From: Thermoplasmata archaeon
GTDB taxonomy: Archaea; Thermoplasmatota; Thermoplasmata; Thermoplasmatales; Thermoplasmataceae
Assembly (NCBI GenBank): GCA_021817255.1
Contig: JAKAVO010000009.1
Span: 1-62,036, forward strand
Direction of reading: 5' to 3'
DNA: 62,036 nucleotides
Shown here: in pieces, positions 35,598 through 44,950 of the stretch
How positions within the stretch are numbered: position 1 is the stretch's first letter
Layout of the letters: each line of letters starts with the position of its first letter
The notes under the pieces: generated by a model
What the model saw: the letters and a program-made list of their open reading frames with translations, nothing else
Told to the model about the DNA's origin: nothing
The model's database searches: none
Position numbers and translations under genes: made by a program

Positions 35598-36533
35598 CTA
35601 TTCAATCAGAGCGGAGGTTTCTAACCATTCTTTCAAAGATTGAATCCTTTTAATAACGGGATTGAAACCCACCTTCATCAAGTTGGCCCTATGAATAACT
35701 TTAATCATCTCCTCATTGAAAATAGATTGATATGCCAGGAAGAACCTTCCTTTGCCGCCTTCAAGCGAATACAATTTCATAAGTATTGGTATCTCATCCC
35801 CACTGAGTTGCTTATTTAATTCTGAAAAAGCTAAATTTTCAGATGTAGTTTCATAGATTTTGCCTCTTTCTATCTCTATAGCATTTTTCCCGGCTTCAGG
35901 CTCTTTGTTGAGAAAATAAACTGCAAACACTTTCCCGGTTTCGTGAGGTGACTTAATTATTCCCAACAATTCCTTTCCTATGCCATCATATAAGGATGGA
36001 AAAAGTTCCTGCGATAATTGAAAGTCATATTCTATTACAGAAATTTGTGATCTTTTGCTCATAGCCTCCAGTGTTTTCACATATCCTCCGCTTGGACCGA
36101 GGTATTCAATTTTTGCACTTTGAATGTCTCCCAATCTATCAATTATAATATTTGAAACACTTCCAAGCCTCAATCTGGAGAAGACGAATTCTACCTGGTA
36201 TACACCATTTTCAATCCAAACAGATGAAAGTACTGAAGATGGAGTTTCCAGGATGTCTCTTACGATGCTGATGAAATCTTTAGGGGATTTGGCTACTCTC
36301 TCCAGTCTCCATTTATTGTTTTTTTTGACCGCCCCCATGCTATTTAAAAATATGAATATTTCTCGATTCAAAGTTGAATTATCTGGAAAAAACATGCTTA
36401 TTTCAATCTCCTTTTCATCTATCCTGATTCCCACTTCAGAACTAATATTGAATCTTTTACAGCCAGTAGTAAATTCCGTTACTGGCGCATATGAGAGTTG
36501 AAGTTTCCAGTCAAGATTAATTTTGTTATACAA
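35598..36533 (-). CDS. Unknown lineage-specific family, paralogue C
   Basis: This 311-aa protein shares with paralogues B and D the start N-L-D-W-K-L-Q-L-S-Y, S-S-E-V-G-I-R-I, the E-T-P-S-S-V-L-S-S-V-W-I-E-N-G-V-Y-Q strand and the core IEYLGPSGGYVKTL followed by M-S-K-R-S-Q-I-S-V-I-E-Y. The family is not one I recognise. It is soluble, with no signal peptide. It is convergent with hutH and ends at the 12-bp hairpin. Confidence 0.75.
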   Translation of the reverse strand: MYNKINLDWKLQLSYAPVTEFTTGCKRFNISSEVGIRIDEKEIEISMFFPDNSTLNREIFIFLNSMGAVKKNNKWRLERVAKSPKDFISIVRDILETPSSVLSSVWIENGVYQVEFVFSRLRLGSVSNIIIDRLGDIQSAKIEYLGPSGGYVKTLEAMSKRSQISVIEYDFQLSQELFPSLYDGIGKELLGIIKSPHETGKVFAVYFLNKEPEAGKNAIEIERGKIYETTSENLAFSELNKQLSGDEIPILMKLYSLEGGKGRFFLAYQSIFNEEMIKVIHRANLMKVGFNPVIKRIQSLKEWLETSALIE

Positions 36534-36835
36534 TAATTAACATTTAATCTTTACAAATACTTAAATTTAGCTCTAGCTACTGAATCCCGCCTGTACTTAC
36601 AAAAATTCCACAGTGTGCATAGCAATTTTATTGCTTCTTCCATTCCATTTACGATAGAATGCCTTCTGCTAAATTTTTGAAATCTGGCTCGGTACCCATT
36701 TCACATGATTTCTTCAAGATGATAAGAAACGAAACTGGGGTCCAGTTAAAATGAAAGACCGGTTTATAAAATTTCTTTGACCTGAAAAAGTGGGATTTCT
36801 TAGCATTAGTTTTGGTTCTTAATTTTTGCATTGAT
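36534..36835. other. Intergenic region between paralogues C and D (302 bp)
   Basis: This stretch separates two paralogues on the same strand. It contains a promoter-like AT-rich segment close to paralogue C (TTAAATTTAG around 36563-36572). A 60-codon open frame on the minus strand at 36649-36831 has no recognisable features, and I do not support it. Confidence 0.45.
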
Positions 36836-37798
36836 TTAGGGTAAAATTTGTTCTGAGTATATCCAGTCCCCTATTTCCTGGACTCTAAATATTTCCGGTC
36901 TCCAATCTTTTAGTGAAGATGCTACTTCACTTATAACTTTTATATACTCATCAGAGAATATTTCTGGAATTGCAGTCACTATGTAAAATTTGCCATTTCT
37001 CAGAACGTTCACTTTGATAATACAGGGAATCCTGCTCTGACTCGTCAGGCGATCAAGCTCTCTGATAAAAACATTCTCAGTTTCTGCAAAATAAATCATT
37101 CCTGGCACTACTTCCCTGACGTTTTCACTTAAAGGTTTGCCCTGTGTAATATATATTCCTTTTATTTCCCCCTTCCCAAGTGGAGTCTTTTCTATTCTTA
37201 TCCAGCTCGTTCCCATCGGATTCCTTTCAATTCCCATCTCTTGTTCCGGAGGTACCGTCTCTATTCCGATAAGAGTTAATTTTGTTCGCTTCAGGATACT
37301 TCTTATTGATTCACGGTACCCGCCGCTTGGGCCAAGATATTCCACCCTGACGTCAGTTTTTTCATTCACTTCACTCATTAATATGTTTGACAATTCTCCT
37401 ATTTCTGATTCATGAAAAAGAAATTCTATTCTGTATTCACCCTTCGATATGCTAAATGATGAAATTACAGTTGATGGCACTTCAAGCAATTTTCGGGAAA
37501 TTTCAGTAAGCTTGAAATTTTCTCTTGCTACGGATCGAACTCTATATATATTGTTCATTTCCATAGCATTTGACTCATTTAAAAATATTAATATGTCCCT
37601 CTGCATCTGTTCAGTTTTTTTAACAAAAAGGTTGATTTCGGTTATTTTATCTTCAAATACATAACTGAGTTCTGATTCTATGCCAAATTTTTCTGTCTTT
37701 TCTGCCGTTCCACCCTTTGGCCTACCCAAAAGGATTAATTTCCAATTCAGTGCATCCAGACCATCCACGTTTTTCAACTCCTTATACTCATCATACAA
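36836..37798 (-). CDS. Unknown lineage-specific family, paralogue D
   Basis: This 320-aa protein has all features of the family: A-L-N-W-K-L-I-L-L near the start, E-S-E-L-S-Y-V-F, E-V-P-S-T-V-I-S-S-F, V-E-Y-L-G-P-S-G-G-Y-R and I-L-K-R-T-K-L-T-L-I-G-I. Its R-N-P-M-G-T-S-W-I-R-I segment matches paralogue B. Likely cytosolic; function unknown. The upstream region (37799-37992) is AT-rich and shared with the divergent DUF929 gene. Confidence 0.75.
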   Translation of the reverse strand: MYDEYKELKNVDGLDALNWKLILLGRPKGGTAEKTEKFGIESELSYVFEDKITEINLFVKKTEQMQRDILIFLNESNAMEMNNIYRVRSVARENFKLTEISRKLLEVPSTVISSFSISKGEYRIEFLFHESEIGELSNILMSEVNEKTDVRVEYLGPSGGYRESIRSILKRTKLTLIGIETVPPEQEMGIERNPMGTSWIRIEKTPLGKGEIKGIYITQGKPLSENVREVVPGMIYFAETENVFIRELDRLTSQSRIPCIIKVNVLRNGKFYIVTAIPEIFSDEYIKVISEVASSLKDWRPEIFRVQEIGDWIYSEQILP

Positions 37799-38004
37799 TT
37801 AAGCCGGTATTTTTTATTGAATTTATATGATCATGATGATCCTTATAAATCTCCATATTATATAATTTATTGTCTTTATAATGATTTCCAATTATTGGCT
37901 CCATTATGGGAATGTTCACTGTATTCAAGCATATTTTCCGGTATATTTATTGGATTCCAACCCCTATGATAATATCTTTATAGTGTGACCACATGTATAA
38001 AAAT

Positions 38005-38772
38005 ATGGAAGTCACAAAAAAGGAATTGTACGGCATCCTTTCCATTATAGTGGTAGTCATTTTGGTAGTGGCAGGGTTTGGGGCATATAATAGCGCAACC
38101 CAGAATAATCAGCAGATAGTTCTTTCAAAATACATAAAAATCTCGAATAATGACCTGCTCAATGGCACACAGGATCACATCTATTTCATATCGTGGGTCG
38201 GATGTCCCATAGGTGCAGATAATTCATGGGTGCTATACAAGTTTTTAAATTCAACCAGAGATGTGGCTAATGATGTTCAGCTTCACAAATCAAAAGCAAA
38301 TACTCCTGGCCTTCTATTCCTCAACGGAACACACAAGCTGGGTGAGAATATTTCTTTCCAATACGCTGGTGTCCCATTCACGTTCACATCCCTTTACCTG
38401 TATAATCAAACTATGACAGGAAACGTTTATAATAATCCACTTTCCGCGAGTTCTAGGGTAAGTTATGGGCTCAGTGTGCTAAAAGGCAACCTCCCAGGCA
38501 GTGTGTACCAAGTTGCAAATGAATGGGAAACACAGGTCAAAATTCAGAATGAAACAGGATCATGGAGTGCAAAGACTGGACATTTAGTGACAATGCTTAT
38601 TTTAACCGGACCTGATGGAACATTTGTACATTTCTGGTGGATGTATCCGACATTTTCAAAAGCCGTATCCCCGCAAACAGTATTTACAAACCTCTCTTCC
38701 TATGCCCAGATAAGTAACGCAGAACAGGTGTTTCTGAATGCAGTTGGCGGATCAAACGTAGCATGCGCATAA
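38005..38772 (+). CDS. DUF929 family membrane-anchored extracytoplasmic protein
   Basis: This 255-aa protein has an N-terminal signal anchor (about residues 10-29, ILSIIVVVILVVAGFGAY) followed by a soluble domain with I-Y-F-I-S-W-V-G-C-P-I-G-A-D-N-S-W, the hallmark of DUF929, plus a second cysteine only at the C-terminus. DUF929 proteins occur in Thermoplasmatales and Sulfolobales and are proposed to have a thioredoxin-like fold; the role is not known. The start is taken as ATG 38005, about 25 nt after CTTTATAGT; ATG 37993 is an alternative. Confidence 0.8.
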   Translation: MEVTKKELYGILSIIVVVILVVAGFGAYNSATQNNQQIVLSKYIKISNNDLLNGTQDHIYFISWVGCPIGADNSWVLYKFLNSTRDVANDVQLHKSKANTPGLLFLNGTHKLGENISFQYAGVPFTFTSLYLYNQTMTGNVYNNPLSASSRVSYGLSVLKGNLPGSVYQVANEWETQVKIQNETGSWSAKTGHLVTMLILTGPDGTFVHFWWMYPTFSKAVSPQTVFTNLSSYAQISNAEQVFLNAVGGSNVACA

Positions 38773-38825
38773 GAAAAATAACATTTCCCTAAATAATAAA
38801 ATTTTTTTAAGATAAATTAATGGAA

Positions 38826-39770
38826 TTACTGGATAATTTTCTTTTCCTTCACCCTTGCCTTATCTGAGATTTTAAGTGTCTTTGCTTCAACATAATCTAT
38901 GTCGCAGTCGTTCCCTATTGTGATGTCGTCGCCCCTTACAGTTTTTGATATGGTAGATTCAAGGTAAGCTCTTTTGCAAGTTATCTCATTTATAATTGCA
39001 GATCCTGAGATAAATTTTTTTCTGGCTAGCCTTACCTCTATGGCATCAGCTTCTAATTTTTCTATTCTGCTTGCTGAATTATTAATCTCCATTTCAAACC
39101 TCCTGGCGTGAATCTCATTTGCATCTATACGCCCGGCTATATAGATTTCCTCTGCAGTTACAATTTCAACATCTATAAGTCCAGATGACTTCATTATTTC
39201 ACATTCAACAGCTTTCGCCTTTGTTTTGCCAGAGGTATCCATGGTTTTGCAATGCAGTACTTCATCTATTCTTGTTGATCCTGAACTGTCGAAGTTTTCA
39301 CATTTAACTGAAGATGCCCTGAGGGAACCTGAAGAGTCTATATCACCAGCCTCAATTTTCCCATCCACTTTCAAGCCACCGGAACAGTCAATATCTTTTG
39401 CGAAAAGGTCCCTGCCGATTGAAATGAAACCGGAGGAATCAATGGTACCAGAGGAAATAACATCTTCTTCCACTTTACAGCTGCCGTTTATATCAATATT
39501 GTTTGAATCGACACTCCCTTCAATAGCCAATGATCCTGAGACCGATAATTCCTCTGAATAGACAGCAGAAAGTTGGCCTCTGCCAGAAACTTTAATTTTT
39601 TTAGATCGCGGTGTTTTCGGCTCTTCCTTAGGATTGCCCATATCTATTTTCTCATTTTCTGAATCATTTACATGCCATCTTTCCATAATCTCATCAAAGA
39701 GATCTTCGCTCATCTCTCCACTTTCGACCATGCTCCTCAACTTTTTTATTCTATCTTCATCCATTGCCAT
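38826..39770 (-). CDS. Bactofilin-like / polymer-forming beta-repeat protein
   Basis: This 314-aa protein starts with a SHOCT-like helix (K-K-L-R-S-M-V-E-S-G-E-M-S-E-D-L-F-D-E-I-M-E-R-W), then a linker rich in Lys/Pro, then a long array of short strands with a repeated pattern of about 15-17 residues, I-D-S-S-G / D-C-S-G-G / D-S-S-G-S / D-T-S-G-K, consistent with a right-handed beta-helix as in bactofilins (polymer-forming cytoskeletal proteins). There is no signal peptide. In bacteria bactofilins build cytoskeletal filaments; a similar role here is an inference. It is divergent from the HTH regulator. Confidence 0.72.
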   Translation of the reverse strand: MAMDEDRIKKLRSMVESGEMSEDLFDEIMERWHVNDSENEKIDMGNPKEEPKTPRSKKIKVSGRGQLSAVYSEELSVSGSLAIEGSVDSNNIDINGSCKVEEDVISSGTIDSSGFISIGRDLFAKDIDCSGGLKVDGKIEAGDIDSSGSLRASSVKCENFDSSGSTRIDEVLHCKTMDTSGKTKAKAVECEIMKSSGLIDVEIVTAEEIYIAGRIDANEIHARRFEMEINNSASRIEKLEADAIEVRLARKKFISGSAIINEITCKRAYLESTISKTVRGDDITIGNDCDIDYVEAKTLKISDKARVKEKKIIQ

Positions 39771-39788
39771 AATACTGTTATTTGCCGG

Positions 39789-39804
39789 ATATATTTAAAT
39801 ATAT
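39789..39804. promoter_or_regulatory. 16-bp perfect palindrome, TATA box of bactofilin-like gene
   Basis: ATATATTTAAATATAT is perfectly self-complementary and is centred 27 bp before the ATG of the bactofilin-like gene, the right distance for a TATA box of a leaderless transcript. Because it is symmetric it could also bind a dimeric regulator such as the product of the adjacent winged-helix gene. Palindromes of pure A+T are common in such DNA. Confidence 0.4.
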
Positions 39805-39909
39805 TTACAACTATAAATTTAAATCGTGACACCATATTTTTAAATTTATCAACTTTTCAGTTGTTTTAATCAACCTTAAAGTTTAATTATGATTTAGATA
39901 TGATACTTT

Positions 39910-40326
39910 ATGATTGCAACTATCAATTTTTTGACTTCCAGTTCCAAAGTTAAAATTGTAAATCTGTTGCGGACGCCTAAAACACCGGATGATATTGCAA
40001 AAATTCTAAAGATAACAAGGCAGGGTGTTGATAAACAGTTAAGAGAGCTCATGAGATATGGAATTGTTGAAAGAAGGTGGTTCATCGGCTACAGCCGGCC
40101 GATGATTGAGTACTTTTGCACAGAGTTTGGCATAAAGTTTTATCGTGATCTTGACGATGTGGGCATTAAGTTTAAAGAATCCGGAAGAATTTCACTTAAT
40201 GAGAAATTAAAATCCCTGGATAATGAACTTCTGGATGGGTCATTAACCCTGGAGAAGTACAAAGAAGAGAAAAAATTAATTGAAAGATCTATGGAATGGT
40301 TTTCGGGAGATGGCATCAAATCCTAA
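39910..40326 (+). CDS. ArsR-like winged-helix transcriptional regulator
   Basis: This 138-aa protein has an N-terminal winged helix: L-T-S-S-S-K-V-K-I-V-N-L-L-R-T-P-K-T, recognition helix region I-L-K-I-T-R-Q-G-V-D-K-Q-L-R-E-L, then a wing with R-R-W-F-I-G-Y-S-R. The C-terminal ~60 residues form a charged helical segment likely to mediate dimerisation. It may control the divergent bactofilin-like gene. No metal-binding cysteine motif of classical ArsR is seen. Confidence 0.82.
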   Translation: MIATINFLTSSSKVKIVNLLRTPKTPDDIAKILKITRQGVDKQLRELMRYGIVERRWFIGYSRPMIEYFCTEFGIKFYRDLDDVGIKFKESGRISLNEKLKSLDNELLDGSLTLEKYKEEKKLIERSMEWFSGDGIKS

Positions 40327-40397
40327 AAGAGAGGTTTTGCATAAAACGCCGAAACAAATATGGGAATATATTTTTATGATTGCCTGATTAAGATTTC

Positions 40398-42779
40398 ATG
40401 GAAATAGATCATTATGACATTGAACTTGATTACGACGAAAAAACGAAGGAATACTCAGGAGAAGAGACAATTTCTTTGGATGGCGACGAAAATGGCTTTG
40501 TTATACATTCCCTTTACCATGAAATAACGGAAGTCAAGCTCAATGGAAAAACTGCCGAGATAGAGAATGGAAAGAAGGATGATGAAAAGATCATCAGGGG
40601 GCAGTTGAAAAAGAATAGTGAACTGCATATAAAATATAAGGCAAAAGTTGGAGACGAACTTACAGGCATCTATCTTGCAAAAACACCAGATGGCTCTGAG
40701 ATGATTTCAACGCAATTTGAGTCAATAAGTGCAAGGAGGGCTTTCCCGTGTTTTGACGAGCCTTTATTGAAAGCAACTTTCTCTATTAAACTTACAATAT
40801 CATCGGAACTTGAAGCAATAAGCAATATGCCTGTTAAAAAAACGGTTTACAGAAATAACAGGAAGACTGTTGAATTTGAGGCCACACCCAGGATGCCAAC
40901 ATATCTTCTTTACATTGGAATTGGAATTTTTAAAACAATGCACAGAAAACATGGAAATATTGATCTGTATCTTTCCGGACTGGAAAACCACCTGAAGACA
41001 ACGGAATTCCCACTTGATGTTGCGGAAAAATGCATAGATTTCTTCAATGGCTATACTGGAATCCCATATATGCTTCCAAAATTGCATCTCATATCTGTCC
41101 CTGAATTTGCAGCCGGTGCCATGGAGAACTGGGGCGCAATGACATTCAGGGAATCTGCCATTCTTTACAACGAAAGTTCAGGGAATGCGTCAAAGAAAAG
41201 GATTGCATCTGTTATTGCGCACGAAATAGCACACCAGTGGTTTGGCGATCTAGTCACAATGAAATACTGGAATGATCTATGGCTGAACGAAAGTTTCGCG
41301 ACTTTCATGGCAAATAAAGCCATAGAATCTATCTTCCCGGAATGGAACATGGCAGGAGATATGCTTGTTTCTGATTCTAAGGGAGCCTTTGTGGTGGATT
41401 CGCTGGAGAGCAGCAATCCAGTATCTCCAGTTGAAAAAGACGTGGATAAAATGGGTGAAAGATCAACAGAGATCACTTATGGCAAAGGCTCGATGATTCT
41501 CAGGATGGTAGAAAGCTATGCCGGCGAGAAAGCATTGAAGGATGGGTTGCACAGCTATCTTGTGAAGTATTCATATTCAAATGCTGAAGCTGCAGATCTA
41601 TGGAAAAGCATATCAGAAAATTCAGACAGGGATGTCAGCGGAATAATGGATGCGTGGATAACAAGAGAAGGGTATCCACTCATTACAGTTAATGATGGCA
41701 ATAGAACAACCGTGACCCAGGAGAGATTTCTGCTCAATGGAAAAACGGATGACAGAATCTGGCCTGTACCCCTGACAATTAAGAGAGATGATGGGGTTGA
41801 AAGTGCACTCCTTGATAAGAAGATAGGTGAAATAGGCAATAAAGGGCTCGTAAAACTGAACGTTGATGAATCTGGCTTCTACAGGGTCAGATATTCAGAT
41901 GAATTCTACAGGAACATGAACCCATCAGACAATAAATTCTCGGAGTTTGATAAGATAGGAATTGCGAGTGATCTATATGCTCTCTTAATATCAGGGAAAA
42001 TTGAACTTGATTCGTACACGGCAATAATTGAAAAACTTGCACAGCCCATGCAGTACAACCTATCAATAGAAATATCAAACGAACTTGCAGAGCTGTTCCA
42101 TGCCTTGAATCACAACAAAAATGTGCAGGGCTTATACCAGAAGTTCCATGAAGAACAGATAAAGTTCCTTGAAAATGACAGGAATGAAGACATAAACAGA
42201 TCAATTCTCCAGGGGCTTGTAAACAGGAGGCTGGCAGAAACAGATGAAAAAATACGCAACAAGCTTGCAGGCAAATTCCAGGATATTGAGAGTGAAGAAC
42301 CTGACATGAGAAACAGCATCGCGTTTGCATTTATAAAAAAGAATGGAGACATTGATAAAATAATAGAAAAGTATGAATCGCTGAAGAATGACAATGACCG
42401 GGTTGCAATACTTGCTTCCCTTGGAAATGTTCGGGGAAAGGATGCCTTGGAAAAGGTGTTCTCCCTGATAAAGGAAGGAAAAATAAAGAAACAGGATGAG
42501 ATAGTATATTACATTTCTTTCTGTACTTCAGGTGAAAACAGGGATATTGCGCTTGAAAACTTGGAACGGATAGTTGCAAGGCTCAATGAAATTTCATCAG
42601 CAGGAAAAAGTGCATCCCGCCTTCTTTCAGCAGCACTTCCCTTTGCTGGTGAAGGAAAGGAAGAAGATGCCAGAAAGCTGATGGATAAGATCCGGACTGA
42701 CAAGAACAAGCTTGGCATAAGCAAGGGGCTTGAAAAGCTGGAAATTTTTGAGCGCCTGAGGAAAAAATACAATAACTAA
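40398..42779 (+). CDS. M1 aminopeptidase (tricorn protease-interacting factor F2/F3 type)
   Basis: This 793-aa zinc aminopeptidase has GAMENWGAMTFRE for substrate recognition and the HEIAH-X18-E zinc site with ligands His275, His279 and Glu298. Sequence style and length are those of Thermoplasma tricorn-interacting factors F2/F3, which trim peptides delivered by tricorn protease to free amino acids. It is cytosolic, without signal peptide. It would provide the last step for peptides made by other pathways in the window. TATA-like ATATATTTTTAT precedes the ATG. Confidence 0.94.
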   Translation: MEIDHYDIELDYDEKTKEYSGEETISLDGDENGFVIHSLYHEITEVKLNGKTAEIENGKKDDEKIIRGQLKKNSELHIKYKAKVGDELTGIYLAKTPDGSEMISTQFESISARRAFPCFDEPLLKATFSIKLTISSELEAISNMPVKKTVYRNNRKTVEFEATPRMPTYLLYIGIGIFKTMHRKHGNIDLYLSGLENHLKTTEFPLDVAEKCIDFFNGYTGIPYMLPKLHLISVPEFAAGAMENWGAMTFRESAILYNESSGNASKKRIASVIAHEIAHQWFGDLVTMKYWNDLWLNESFATFMANKAIESIFPEWNMAGDMLVSDSKGAFVVDSLESSNPVSPVEKDVDKMGERSTEITYGKGSMILRMVESYAGEKALKDGLHSYLVKYSYSNAEAADLWKSISENSDRDVSGIMDAWITREGYPLITVNDGNRTTVTQERFLLNGKTDDRIWPVPLTIKRDDGVESALLDKKIGEIGNKGLVKLNVDESGFYRVRYSDEFYRNMNPSDNKFSEFDKIGIASDLYALLISGKIELDSYTAIIEKLAQPMQYNLSIEISNELAELFHALNHNKNVQGLYQKFHEEQIKFLENDRNEDINRSILQGLVNRRLAETDEKIRNKLAGKFQDIESEEPDMRNSIAFAFIKKNGDIDKIIEKYESLKNDNDRVAILASLGNVRGKDALEKVFSLIKEGKIKKQDEIVYYISFCTSGENRDIALENLERIVARLNEISSAGKSASRLLSAALPFAGEGKEEDARKLMDKIRTDKNKLGISKGLEKLEIFERLRKKYNN

Positions 42780-42886
42780 CAAGGCATTTTCTGAAATTTA
42801 TTTTAATGGCCCTGTTTCTTTTTCTTCACTAAACTGCATGCAATTGCAAGGCATAAGAATTTATTTAGGTTATCAATGCTCGTACA

Positions 42887-44887
42887 ATGTCAGAAAAGCA
42901 GTACTCTGTTAAGAAAGGCGATAAGTTTGGAACACCTTTCGCCGGGAAAAGAGAAGCCATAGCCGTGAGAGTTGGTGAAGAACTCCACGATTTGAATGAA
43001 ACGGCAACTGCTGACACAAATGTTTTCCCTGTAACACTGAACGATGAATATGGGCTTAATATATTGAGGCATTCAGCTGCACATCTTCTGGCCCAGGCAG
43101 TTATGGAAATATACCCGGACGCAAAGCTCAATGCAGGCCCCGTGGTTGAAGGTGGCTTCTATTACGATATAAAAATGGAACCTCCAGATCAGAATACTCT
43201 TGGTGCCATTGAGAAGAAAATGAAGGAACTGGCTTCCAGGAAATTTTCCATTGTAAGGGAAGTACACAGCAAGGAAGAATTAATGAAAATGTTCAGGGAA
43301 AACGAGTTCAAACTGGACAAGATTAAGGATCATGTGGAAAATGAATCCACTGTCTACAGGCAGGGAGATTTTGTGGACTTCTGTACCGGCCCGCATGTGC
43401 CAGATACTTCCTATATAAGGCATTTCAGGTTGCTTAATGTTGCATCATCCAATTATAAGGGCGACATAAACAACGAGAGGCTCACAAGAATATATGGAAC
43501 TGCATTTCCGGAAGAAAAAGCACTGAAACAGTATCTCAGAAATAAAGAGGAAGCTGCACTCAGGGACCATAGAAAACTTGGTTCAGAGATGGATCTGTTT
43601 GTCTTCAATTCGGAAAGGGCTCCCGGATTGCCAATGTACACTGCCAAGGGTTCAATCATAAGGAGCGAACTGATCAATTATATGAAACAGCTGAACGAAA
43701 AATTCAACTGGGAAGAAGTGACTACTCCTCATCTTTTCAAGGATAATATGTGGAAAACTTCCGGCCATTACTACAAATATAAGGATGACATGTTTCTGTT
43801 CACCCTTCCCGATGGAGATTCATATGCACTTAAACCCATGAATTGCCCCGGCCATATTACAATATACGAAAACGCAAGCCACAGTTACAGGGATATGCCT
43901 GTAAAATTCAGCGAATTTGGCACCGTTTACAGATATGAAAAATCAGGTGAAGTTGGTGGGCTGACAAGGCCGAGGACTTTCACTGTGGATGATGGGCACG
44001 AATTTATGAGGCCAGACCAGATTGAAAATGAAATAAAAAGTGTGCTGGATATGATGAAAATAACGTTCAGCACTTTCTTCGAGGATATTGAGGTAAGATA
44101 TGATCTTTCAACTGCGGATAAGGAGAAGCCGGAAGCTTACCTTATCAATTATAAATGCAGGGCTTGCGGAAATCTCAACGAACCAAGGAGGATGTCCTCG
44201 GAAACAAATGAACTGAAATGTGAAAACTGTTCTTCAGCAGATCTTGAACCCGACTTCTCACTTTGGGATAATGCAACTGAGCAGTTGAGAAATGCACTTG
44301 TTTCCTCAGGGATCAATTTCAAAGAGTATCCGGGGGAAGCAGCATTTTATGGGCCAAAAATAGATGTTCATATCAAGGATGCACTGGACAGGTCCTGGCA
44401 GCTCACAACCATACAGATTGATTTCTTCATGCCGATTGCTTTTGGGCTGTATTTCATAAACCAGGAAAGCAAGAAAGAAACACCGGTTATGCTGCACAGA
44501 GCCATTTATGGCTCTATTGAAAGATTCCTTGTGATACTTCTGGAAAACTCCTTTGGGAAACTCCCAACCTGGCTTTCGCCGATCCAGACATACATAATAC
44601 CTCTGAGCGAACAGCAAAAAGAATACGCTGATGAAATTAGGGAAAAGCTGAAGGAAAGGGGAGTTAGAGCACTGGTTGACGATTCTTCGGAAAGCGTTTC
44701 AAAGAAGATCAAGCTTGGCAGAAGATTCAGGCCATCATATTTCCTCATAGTCGGACAGAGAGAACAGGAAAACGGTGAAGTATCTGTGAGAAACAGGAAA
44801 GACAGTATCCAGAATCTGAAGATTGAAGAATTCCTTGAGAAAATTGTGGGAGAAATCAAAGAAAGGCTGATACAACAGCCGCTTTAG
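42887..44887 (+). CDS. thrS: Threonyl-tRNA synthetase, bacterial-type editing domain with inserted zinc ribbon
   Basis: This 666-aa class II synthetase charges tRNA-Thr. It has an N-terminal TGS-like domain (to about residue 55), the N2 editing domain with RHSAAH (His62, His66) and D-F-C-T-G-P-H, the catalytic domain with LKPMNCPGH, R-T-F-T-V-D-D-G-H-E-F and Y-G-P-K-I-D, and the anticodon-binding domain. The editing domain is of bacterial/eukaryotic type rather than the D-aminoacyl-tRNA-deacylase-like domain of most archaeal ThrRS. In the catalytic domain an insert carries C-x2-C-x17-C-x2-C (Cys424, 427, 445, 448), a probable zinc ribbon not present in E. coli ThrRS. Confidence 0.95.
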   Translation: MSEKQYSVKKGDKFGTPFAGKREAIAVRVGEELHDLNETATADTNVFPVTLNDEYGLNILRHSAAHLLAQAVMEIYPDAKLNAGPVVEGGFYYDIKMEPPDQNTLGAIEKKMKELASRKFSIVREVHSKEELMKMFRENEFKLDKIKDHVENESTVYRQGDFVDFCTGPHVPDTSYIRHFRLLNVASSNYKGDINNERLTRIYGTAFPEEKALKQYLRNKEEAALRDHRKLGSEMDLFVFNSERAPGLPMYTAKGSIIRSELINYMKQLNEKFNWEEVTTPHLFKDNMWKTSGHYYKYKDDMFLFTLPDGDSYALKPMNCPGHITIYENASHSYRDMPVKFSEFGTVYRYEKSGEVGGLTRPRTFTVDDGHEFMRPDQIENEIKSVLDMMKITFSTFFEDIEVRYDLSTADKEKPEAYLINYKCRACGNLNEPRRMSSETNELKCENCSSADLEPDFSLWDNATEQLRNALVSSGINFKEYPGEAAFYGPKIDVHIKDALDRSWQLTTIQIDFFMPIAFGLYFINQESKKETPVMLHRAIYGSIERFLVILLENSFGKLPTWLSPIQTYIIPLSEQQKEYADEIREKLKERGVRALVDDSSESVSKKIKLGRRFRPSYFLIVGQREQENGEVSVRNRKDSIQNLKIEEFLEKIVGEIKERLIQQPL

Positions 44888-44950
44888 GGGATGAGCCATA
44901 ATATTAAATTCCAATATGGAAAGTAAATGATCATTCCTGCAGGATTTTTC

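Noticed and set aside
36649-36831. 60-codon open frame on the minus strand between two paralogues
   Set aside because: Basic, low-information sequence with no recognisable motif, no good ribosome binding site and no sign of conservation that I can judge.
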